DNA of 56,895 nt from an uncultured Clostridia bacterium (GTDB lineage Bacteria > Bacillota > Clostridia > Christensenellales > Borkfalkiaceae). Of this stretch, positions 50,366-56,895 are shown in pieces; position 1 is the first letter of the stretch; every line of letters begins with the position of its first letter. The stretch is taken from assembly GCA_947631325.1 (NCBI GenBank), contig CANRKX010000003.1, positions 1 to 56,895 of the forward strand, in the 5' to 3' direction. The notes beneath the pieces are model-generated. The model had not been told where the DNA came from, ran no database searches, and worked only from the letters and a program-made list of their open reading frames with translations. The translations under genes and the position numbers were made by a program.

Positions 50366-51670
50366 TCATTTGCCGACGCAGAATTTTTCAAATACGGTGT
50401 CTATAATCTCCTCGCTTGCGGTCTCGCCCGTTATCTCGCCGAGGCAGTCCCACGCCTCTTTCAAATCGACGGAAATAAGGTCGCAAGTGGCGATATCGAA
50501 GTCGGAAAGGCTGTCTTTCAAGGCTTCCGCCGCGCGGGAGAGAGCCGAAAAGTGCCTTTCTTCGATTAGATACTGCCCGTCCGCCGAAGCCCCCGCCGTC
50601 GCCGCGGCATAGAGCATTTGGCGGAGCTTTTCAAGTCCCTCGCCCGTCTTGGCGGAGATGGCTATGTCATATTCGCCCTCGGGCTTCAATTTATCGCACT
50701 TGTTGAATACCCTTATTATCTTGCCCGTGACGTCTTGGGGAAAGGCGCTTTCGGCGCAGTCCGAGACGAAGAGGGCGATATCAGAAGTTAAAGCCGCGCG
50801 TTTTGCGCGCTCTATGCCCGCCGCCTCGACGCTGCCCGCGCGCTCGCGCAAGCCCGCCGTGTCTATGAGGTCGAAAAGTATGCCGCCTATCTCAATCCTG
50901 CCCTCCACGGCGTCGCGGGTGGTGCCCGCTATCGGTGAGACGATGGCTTTTTCATAGCCCAAAAGGGCGTTTAAAAGCGAGCTTTTGCCGACGTTGGGGC
51001 TGCCGCATATGGCGACGGACACGCCGTTTTTTATCTTCTCCCCCACCGTCCAGCCGCGCAAAATTTGGTTGATTTCGGAAAGTACTTTCTCTATATCCTT
51101 GCCCGTCTTTTTCAAGTCGAGCCCGTCCTCGTCCTCTTCGGGATAATCTATCTCGACGGCAATTGCCGCGAGGATATCCTTTAACGAACGCTGAATTTTT
51201 GTGATTTTTTCGGTGAGCTTTTCCCTGTACAACAGCCCGCCCGCGCGGAGGAGAGCAGAGCTTTCGGCGTTTATCATATCCGCCATTCCCTCGGCTGAGG
51301 AGAGCGAAAGTTTGCCGTTTAAAAACGCCCTGCGGGTGAACTCGCCCCTGTCCGCCGCGCGCGCGCCGAGCGAGAGAGTGCGCTTCAATACTCCCTCCGC
51401 TATCAATGGACCGCCGTGGCAGTGAAATTCCACGACGTCCTCGCCCGTGAACGAGCGGGGAGCGGCAAAATATACCAAAAATCCGAAGTCCTCGAAGCCG
51501 TCGCACGAGATTGCGCCCGAATACATTCTGTAAGGCTCGAACGCGCAGCTTGCCGACGTCGGCTTAAACATTTTTTGTGCGAGCGAAAGGCAGCCCTCGC
51601 CGCTCAACCTTATGATTGCCACGCCGCCCCGTCCGCGCGGGGTGGCTATGGCTGAAATTATCTCACGCAT
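50366..51670 (-). CDS. mnmE: tRNA uridine-5-carboxymethylaminomethyl modification GTPase MnmE
   Basis: A 434-residue GTPase acting with MnmG on wobble uridine-34. The N-terminal tetrahydrofolate-binding domain has MREIISAIATPRGRGGVAIIR, the helical domain follows, and the G domain has GSPNVGKS (223-230), DTAGLR and NKCD. The C-terminus is FCVGK with the conserved Cys. The family is usually about 455 residues, so this one is slightly short. The only AAGGAG lies 27 nt before the ATG, at the predicted 5' end; a second promoter candidate (TATATT, 7 nt before the ATG) would give a leaderless mRNA. mnmG is not in the window. Confidence 0.96.
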   Translation of the reverse strand: MREIISAIATPRGRGGVAIIRLSGEGCLSLAQKMFKPTSASCAFEPYRMYSGAISCDGFEDFGFLVYFAAPRSFTGEDVVEFHCHGGPLIAEGVLKRTLSLGARAADRGEFTRRAFLNGKLSLSSAEGMADMINAESSALLRAGGLLYREKLTEKITKIQRSLKDILAAIAVEIDYPEEDEDGLDLKKTGKDIEKVLSEINQILRGWTVGEKIKNGVSVAICGSPNVGKSSLLNALLGYEKAIVSPIAGTTRDAVEGRIEIGGILFDLIDTAGLRERAGSVEAAGIERAKRAALTSDIALFVSDCAESAFPQDVTGKIIRVFNKCDKLKPEGEYDIAISAKTGEGLEKLRQMLYAAATAGASADGQYLIEERHFSALSRAAEALKDSLSDFDIATCDLISVDLKEAWDCLGEITGETASEEIIDTVFEKFCVGK

Positions 51671-51709
51671 AGTCCAAAATATAAACCGAGCTTATACTCC
51701 TTTGTAAAA

Positions 51710-51738
51710 ATTATAGCACCGAATTGCGCAAATAGCAA
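51710..51738 (-). promoter_or_regulatory. Sigma-A promoter of mnmE
   Basis: TTGCTA and a perfect TATAAT with a 17-bp spacer on the minus strand. The -35 abuts the T tract of the preceding terminator. A possible second promoter (TTTACA at 51708-51703, 19 bp, TATATT at 51683-51678) would start at or near the ATG. Confidence 0.65.
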
Positions 51739-51768
51739 CAAAAAACGCGCCGATTGCGGGCGCGTTTT
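51739..51768 (-). terminator. Terminator of the Pro-tailed membrane protein gene
   Basis: AAAACGCGCC and GGCGCGTTTT form a perfect 10-bp stem with a 7-nt loop, followed on the minus strand by further T residues (TTG). It lies 5 bp after the stop. Confidence 0.88.
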
Positions 51769-51772
51769 GAAG

Positions 51773-52621
51773 TCAGTTTTTAAATTCGTCGAAGGGGTCG
51801 GAATTATCCTTATCCTCGCCCAATCCCTCGAAGGGGTCGGACGCGCCCTGATTATTGTCCTGCGGGGGTTGCTGGGGCTGAGGGGGATTGTTGTAAGGGG
51901 GATTGTTGTAGTCGTCGCGCGGGGGCTCGTAATTCTGGCGATATTGGCTGTATATTCTGTACTGAATTTCCTGCTGTCTCCTTATATATTCGCCGTAATT
52001 CATCCCCCTGTTATTGCGGACGACGAAGAATAATATGCCCTGTATGGGGAAGAGAACGCTGGTTATGGTAAACAGGAAGTATCTTCTTGCGGCGTACGTC
52101 TGGAAGAAACAGCTCAATACCATTACCTTTATGAAGAGGAAAATGAGGTTTACGGGGGTGACGATATAGGAAAGATACTGATAGCACCACCCCGCCCAGC
52201 CGAGGCGGATAGGAAGGTTTGTTATGAGCTCGGGGCGGCTGACTTCTATGCCGTACAACACCTCCGTCGAGTAGGTAAAGCAATTGTTGGCAAGCAGGAG
52301 TTCGACCGAGACGTAACTTATGATATTTAAAATCACAAGCACGAATTCAAGCGACGCGAGAACTATTGAGACCATCTCGGTATTTAGCCTGAAACACCTG
52401 TTTTTCTTGGCGCAGACGCCGATATAATAGGTGTTGAAGAAGGGCACGAACGCCATCCAACGGTTGGGGTAGCCCTCCCTGCCCGCTATCGTGTACAGCG
52501 CGACCGCCTGAAAGATGAACACGACGGCAAAGCACAGACCGCCGACAAGATAGGCTATCCACACGTTGTCGCCATAGTCAAGAAACATTTGCGCCAGATT
52601 TGCATATTCGAAAAAATCCAT
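51773..52621 (-). CDS. Uncharacterised membrane protein with Pro/Gln/Asn-rich tail, 282 residues
   Basis: Residues 1-215 hold about five hydrophobic segments, with a conserved-looking loop AGREGYPNRWMAFVPFFNTYYIG after the first. From about 216 a cytoplasmic tail is rich in Gln, Tyr, Asn and Pro and ends in two DPFEGLG/DPFDEFKN acidic motifs. I chose the ATG at 52621 (GGAG 6 nt upstream) over 52642. A short hairpin (52635-52649, ACGGGC/GCCCGT) lies just upstream. It follows truA by 43 bp. The function is unknown; the tail would suit a protein-interaction scaffold (inference). Confidence 0.82.
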   Translation of the reverse strand: MDFFEYANLAQMFLDYGDNVWIAYLVGGLCFAVVFIFQAVALYTIAGREGYPNRWMAFVPFFNTYYIGVCAKKNRCFRLNTEMVSIVLASLEFVLVILNIISYVSVELLLANNCFTYSTEVLYGIEVSRPELITNLPIRLGWAGWCYQYLSYIVTPVNLIFLFIKVMVLSCFFQTYAARRYFLFTITSVLFPIQGILFFVVRNNRGMNYGEYIRRQQEIQYRIYSQYRQNYEPPRDDYNNPPYNNPPQPQQPPQDNNQGASDPFEGLGEDKDNSDPFDEFKN

Positions 52622-52664
52622 ACATTTCTCCGTAACGGGCACAGCCCGTCATTATTTATTTTAA

Positions 52665-53459
52665 TTACTTGTTTGTGCTATCGGAAAACGATTTGTGAAA
52701 ATCAGGTAAAATGTCGCCGTAATCGACGCTTTCGAGGGTGAGTCCTTGGGGCGGCATCGTCTTGCCGACGGCTTCCCTGTCCCCCTCTTCAAGCGAGCGG
52801 ACGACCTCTTCTTGCGTTATACTGCCCTGCGCGAAGGCTATCGCCGTGCCGACGATCGTGCGAACCATATTATACAAAAAGCCGTTGCCCGTGACGCTTA
52901 TCTTTATATCTTCGGAAAATTCATTAATATCCTTTGAAATGGTCACCGAGTAGATTGAGCGAATAGTCGTCTTTGCAGAGGAACCGCTTTTGGAATAGGC
53001 TTTGAAGTCGTGCTCGCCCTCGAAAAATTTACATATATATGCAAGTTTTTCATAGTTTAAGCCGCCCTTTATGCGGACGGAATATCTGTCCTTTAAGGGA
53101 ATTCTTTTGGGGGCGAGATAGAGATTATAGCAATAGGTCTTTCTCTTCGCGCTCCTCGTCGCGTCGAAATTTTCTGGGGCGGCGAAGGAAGCAAGGACGG
53201 AGATATCATCGGGAAGTCGGACGTTTAAGGCGTCGGCAATCTTTTCGGCGGGGATATCCGTCTCGGCGTCCATATGGCAGACCTGCGCCGCCGCGTGTAC
53301 GCCCGCATCCGTTCTTCCGCTCGCCATGATGTGCACCCTTCTTCCGAAGAGATCCGAAGCCGCGAGTTCGAGCTTGCCCTGCACGGTTATGCTGTTTTTC
53401 TGTATCTGCCAGCCGCCGTAATTTGTGCCGTCATAGCAGACAATCAACACATATCTCAT
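52665..53459 (-). CDS. truA: tRNA pseudouridine(38-40) synthase
   Basis: A 264-residue TruA that isomerises uridines 38-40 in the anticodon arm. Family motifs are YDGTNYGGWQIQ, the catalytic Asp in SGRTDAGVHA, TRSAKRKTYCY, FEGEHDFKAYSK and the C-terminal GNGFLYNMVRTIVGT. The ATG overlaps the ecfT stop by 4 bp (ATGA). The order ecfA - ecfT - truA is the standard Firmicute arrangement, in which ribosomal protein genes often precede or follow; rplM and rpsI are not present here. Confidence 0.96.
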   Translation of the reverse strand: MRYVLIVCYDGTNYGGWQIQKNSITVQGKLELAASDLFGRRVHIMASGRTDAGVHAAAQVCHMDAETDIPAEKIADALNVRLPDDISVLASFAAPENFDATRSAKRKTYCYNLYLAPKRIPLKDRYSVRIKGGLNYEKLAYICKFFEGEHDFKAYSKSGSSAKTTIRSIYSVTISKDINEFSEDIKISVTGNGFLYNMVRTIVGTAIAFAQGSITQEEVVRSLEEGDREAVGKTMPPQGLTLESVDYGDILPDFHKSFSDSTNK

Positions 53460-54304
53460 CGGCTCAACCTTATAATCTCATATATCTGCGGAAAAATCTG
53501 CGAGGCATAGATATTTAAAAGTATTACGCCTGCGATGAGCGCGCCGTATAAAAACGCCGCGGCGAGGTCGCGCAAGCCGAAATGCAGTTTTTTGAACTTT
53601 GTGCGGTTTTTGGAACCGGCGTAACAGCGGGCGTCCATGGCGTCGCCGAGCTCCTCCGCCCTTCTGAACGCGCTTATCAAAAGGGGGATGAGAATGGGAA
53701 CTATCGCCTTTATGCGCTTGAATATATTGCCGCTTTCGAAGTCTGCGCCGCGCGCCTTCTGCGCCGCGATTATCCTGTTGGTCTCGTCGATAAGGGTGGG
53801 AATAAAGCGCAACGCTATCGACATGATAAGGGCAAGTTCGTGGACGGGAAATCTGATAAATTTCAAGGGTTTTAAAAGGCTCTCTATGCCGTCGGTCAGG
53901 GCGACGGGGGTTGTGGTGAGCGTCAGGACGGAGGACGCCATGACGAGGAAGAACAGCCTTAAAACGAGGAATATAGCGAAGATTATTCCCTCGCGATAGA
54001 TTTTTATAATTCCCCACTGCCATAAAAGGTGGTCGCCGCTGTGGAAAAAGAGCTGTAAGACAGAAGTCAGAATCAATATAAATATAATTCCCTTGACCGA
54101 GCGAAGCACCCTGCCCACGGGCACGCGCGAAAAGGCTATCGCAATTATGAGGACGAGGGCGCAAGCCGCGAGCGAATAGAAGTTATCCGCCACGAAAATC
54201 ATCACTATATACGTGATGAGGAGAAGCAGTTTGCAGCGCGGGTCGAGCTTGTGCACGAAGGAGTCAACGGGGTAAAATTGACCGAAAGTTACGTCGTTAA
54301 GCAT
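53456..54304 (-). CDS. ecfT: Energy-coupling factor transporter transmembrane protein EcfT
   Basis: A 282-residue integral membrane scaffold that links the ATPases to vitamin-binding S components. It begins LNDVTFGQFYPVDSFVHKLDPRCKLL, has about five to six helices, and carries the coupling-helix motifs with Ala-Arg-Gly in AAQKARGADFE and AMDARCYAG. I chose the ATG at 54304, which overlaps the ATPase stop by 8 bp, over an in-frame ATG at 54331. No S component is encoded nearby, so this is a shared group II ECF module. Confidence 0.95.
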   Translation of the reverse strand: MLNDVTFGQFYPVDSFVHKLDPRCKLLLLITYIVMIFVADNFYSLAACALVLIIAIAFSRVPVGRVLRSVKGIIFILILTSVLQLFFHSGDHLLWQWGIIKIYREGIIFAIFLVLRLFFLVMASSVLTLTTTPVALTDGIESLLKPLKFIRFPVHELALIMSIALRFIPTLIDETNRIIAAQKARGADFESGNIFKRIKAIVPILIPLLISAFRRAEELGDAMDARCYAGSKNRTKFKKLHFGLRDLAAAFLYGALIAGVILLNIYASQIFPQIYEIIRLSR

Positions 54305-56120
54305 TGCCGACCCCCGTATATATGCCCGCAACCTTATCCGAAAAGTCGGAGACGGTGCAGTCGCTGTTCACGATAAATCCCCCCTTTTTAAGGCAGGAGG
54401 AGATTTTTTCGGTCAACGGCACGTCCAGACCGAGTGCGAGAAGCTCGGACTCCCGCGAAAAGAGTTTTGCGGGGATATCGCAGGCGAATACCTTGCCCTC
54501 CGAAATGACGGCAGCCATCGTGCAGTTGTCGGCTATCTCGTCCATGTCGTGGGAGACGATTATGACGGTCTTGCACCACTCGCGGTGGAGTTTGTGCAAT
54601 AGCTCCATTATCTCCCTCTTGCCCTTGGGGTCGAGACCCGCCGCGGGCTCGTCGAGAATGAGAATATCGGGGCGGGTGACGATGACTCCCGCAATTGCCA
54701 CCCTCCTCTTCTGCCCGCCCGACAGGTCGAAGGGGGACTTGTCCTTTAACTCGGCATAGTCCAACCCGACCACTTCAAGGCTGTCCTTTACAGCCCTTTC
54801 AATCTCCTCTGGCGGAAGTTTTTTGTTGAAATTTTTAAGCCCGAACGCCACGTCGTCGAAAACCGTTTCGGCGAACAGCTGATATTCGGGATATTGAAAG
54901 ACCATGCCGACGTCGGCGCGAAGTGACTTGAAGTCGCACTTTTTATCGGCGAGGTCGTATTTGCCTATCTTAATTGACGGATATATGGGCGCGGGTCTGC
55001 CCTTTTTCGCCTTCTTTTTATGGAAATGTTTTTGTGCCTGCGGCAGTTTTATAAGGGCGTTGAGGTGCTGGACGAGGGTGGATTTGCCGCTGCCCGTGTG
55101 ACCTATTATTCCGAAAAATTCGCCCTCGGATATATGCAAAGTCACGCCGTCGAGAGCCTTTGTAGCGAAGGGGGATTTTTTTGAATAGACAAAGGACAAG
55201 TCCTTTATATCTATATCCCATTCGCCGCCCGCAAGCCCCTCTTTCGCCGCAAAAGAGGGCGATTGCCCCGCATATATGCCGCGGTTATTCATATTTTTTA
55301 TTATTTCTTCGGCGAGCTCTTCGGGGCGCAGGACGTCCTTTATGTCCATGCCCGCCGCGCGGAGATTGCGGCAGATGACGCTTATCCTCGGCAGACTCAA
55401 ATTGAAGGTTTCGAGGGCATCGCCGCTTTCAAATATCTCCTCGGGTGCACCCGACAACGCTATCTCGCCGCGATTCATCACAATGGTTCTGTCGGCTAAC
55501 AGCGCCTCTTCCATGAAGTGGGTGATGAGAATTATTGTCATGCCCTCTTCTCTGTTGAGACGGCGAACGACGTCTATGACTTCGCGCCTGCCCTTGGGGT
55601 CGAGCATAGCGGTCGATTCGTCGAGAATGAGGATATCGGGCTTTATCGCAAGGACGCCCGCGACGGCTATCCTCTGCTTCTGTCCGCCCGAAAGACGGGT
55701 GGGCGTCGAAAGGCGATATTTTTCCATACCGACTGCGTTGAGAGCCCAATCGATACGCCTTCCTATCTCCTCCCTCTCCACTCCGAGGTTTTCGGGACCG
55801 AAAGCCACGTCGTCCTCGACGATTGAGGCGACCATCTGATTGTCGGGATTCTGAAAGACCATGCCGACGTGACGGCGCACTTCGACGGCGTTCTTGTCGT
55901 CGGAGACGTCCAGCCCCATCACGTTGACGGTGCCGCTATCCGCCACGAGCAAGCCGTTTATAAGCCTTGCAAGGGTGGATTTGCCGCTGCCGTTGTGACC
56001 GATTATTGAGACGAACTCGCCGCGGCGTACGCAAAAATCGACGCCGTTCAACGCCGCCTCCTGCCGCCCGGGATATGAAAATTTTACGCCTGTACATTCG
56101 ACAATCGGCTTATCTTCCAT
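54297..56120 (-). CDS. Fused ECF transporter ATPase (EcfA1-EcfA2 in one chain)
   Basis: A 607-residue protein with two complete ABC ATPase domains. Domain 1 has Walker A GHNGSGKS (41-48), Q-loop FQNPDNQ, signature LSGGQKQR (143-150), Walker B ILILDEST and the H-loop THFMEEA. Domain 2 has GHTGSGKS (340-347), FQYPEYQ, LSGGQKRR (467-474), ILILDEPAAGLD and VSHDMDE. A linker of about 60 residues (240-300) joins them, and domain 2 carries a Lys-rich insert (364-376). Both sites look competent. In most Firmicutes ecfA1 and ecfA2 are two adjacent genes; here they are one frame. It is followed by ecfT and truA. Confidence 0.95.
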   Translation of the reverse strand: MEDKPIVECTGVKFSYPGRQEAALNGVDFCVRRGEFVSIIGHNGSGKSTLARLINGLLVADSGTVNVMGLDVSDDKNAVEVRRHVGMVFQNPDNQMVASIVEDDVAFGPENLGVEREEIGRRIDWALNAVGMEKYRLSTPTRLSGGQKQRIAVAGVLAIKPDILILDESTAMLDPKGRREVIDVVRRLNREEGMTIILITHFMEEALLADRTIVMNRGEIALSGAPEEIFESGDALETFNLSLPRISVICRNLRAAGMDIKDVLRPEELAEEIIKNMNNRGIYAGQSPSFAAKEGLAGGEWDIDIKDLSFVYSKKSPFATKALDGVTLHISEGEFFGIIGHTGSGKSTLVQHLNALIKLPQAQKHFHKKKAKKGRPAPIYPSIKIGKYDLADKKCDFKSLRADVGMVFQYPEYQLFAETVFDDVAFGLKNFNKKLPPEEIERAVKDSLEVVGLDYAELKDKSPFDLSGGQKRRVAIAGVIVTRPDILILDEPAAGLDPKGKREIMELLHKLHREWCKTVIIVSHDMDEIADNCTMAAVISEGKVFACDIPAKLFSRESELLALGLDVPLTEKISSCLKKGGFIVNSDCTVSDFSDKVAGIYTGVGNA

Positions 56121-56152
56121 AATTTACCGCAATCTACCGAAAAATCGTATCA

Positions 56153-56181
56153 ATTATACCAAATGATAAAAATTAATTCAA
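56153..56181 (-). promoter_or_regulatory. Sigma-A promoter of the ecf-truA operon
   Basis: TTGAAT and a perfect TATAAT (with TGG before it, an extended -10) spaced 17 bp on the minus strand. The leader is about 26 nt with only a weak GCGGT before the ATG. Confidence 0.75.
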
Positions 56182-56280
56182 CAATTTAAACCGCAAATTT
56201 TGAAAAGGCGGAAAAATTTTGCAATCGCCCGACAGCCTGATAGCAAGTTACTTTTTTTGTGACAAAATTTTAGCTGCTTA

Positions 56281-56309
56281 TTGACTTTTTATAAACTTTA
56301 AAGTATAAT
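56281..56309 (+). promoter_or_regulatory. Sigma-A promoter of nifJ
   Basis: TTGACT and a perfect TATAAT with a 17-bp spacer. A TTGTGACAAAATTTT word about 25 bp upstream could be a Rex- or Crp-type half-site, but this is weak. A short GCGCG hairpin lies in the leader (about 56316-56332). Confidence 0.75.
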
Positions 56310-56344
56310 AGAGTAGCGCGTGGGCAAGCGCGCCAATCAAATAA

Positions 56345-56895
<551 letters not shown>

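Noticed and set aside
56225-56300. TTGTGACAAAATTTT upstream of nifJ as a Rex/Crp operator
   Set aside because: Only one half-site is convincing and the second half does not match, so it is noted but not called as a separate feature.

Overview
The window reads as an ordinary chromosomal stretch of an endospore-forming, low-to-mid GC Firmicute (Clostridia). The evidence is spoIVA, a DisA_N-type c-di-AMP synthase of the CdaA kind, RNase J, an ECF transporter module, pyruvate:ferredoxin oxidoreductase, consensus sigma-A promoters with 17-bp spacers, and AGGAGG-type ribosome binding sites. An uncultured anaerobic gut lineage such as the Christensenellales is plausible, but that placement is inference. 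Both ends are cut inside genes: a U32 peptidase-family gene on the left and nifJ on the right.

Left part (1-9.5 kb): a minus-strand operon rnj - trmR - trhP (RNA decay plus wobble-uridine hydroxylation/methylation), an unknown 610-residue repeat protein, the plus-strand serC-serA pair, a 51-residue ORF, and spoIVA. From 9.5 to 16.8 kb a minus-strand series runs GH3 glycosidase - ketopantoate-reductase-like dehydrogenase - lysophospholipase-like hydrolase - two esterases - ATP-grasp ligase. From 16.8 to 25.2 kb there are a DUF378 protein, a polytopic membrane protein, a Na/Pi cotransporter, then trmL, rdgB, a YfcE-like phosphodiesterase, a membrane protein and a phosphosugar mutase. From 25.3 to 36.1 kb the minus strand holds housekeeping genes: ligA, pcrA, a small hypothetical, rpsU, tsaD, prfB and secA.

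The accessory part (36.2-44 kb) holds a 1462-residue beta-rich lipoprotein. It is bracketed on both sides by composite copies of a dispersed modular repeat that also occurs upstream of the ATP-grasp gene and between prfB and secA. After it come a tRNA-Pro(CGG) and a two-gene cassette of a TPR-containing glycosyltransferase and a Cys/Gly/Tyr-rich collagen-like protein, which looks like a BclA-type spore-surface glycoprotein system.

The right part (44-56.9 kb) has cdaA - a 35-residue micro-ORF resembling only the membrane anchor of CdaR - DUF1015 - aspartate kinase; LysR - acyltransferase - holA; mnmE; a Pro-tailed membrane protein; an ECF transporter module in which both ATPases are fused in one chain, followed by ecfT and truA; and the start of nifJ.

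Two regulatory themes recur. First, at least four genes (trmL, rdgB, pcrA and the 485-residue membrane protein) have a good sigma-A promoter whose -10 box lies 6-8 nt before the ATG with no Shine-Dalgarno sequence, so they look leaderless. Second, spoIVA, the 51-residue ORF and the Na/Pi transporter have leaders in which a CTCCG-type anti-Shine-Dalgarno arm can pair with the ribosome binding site.
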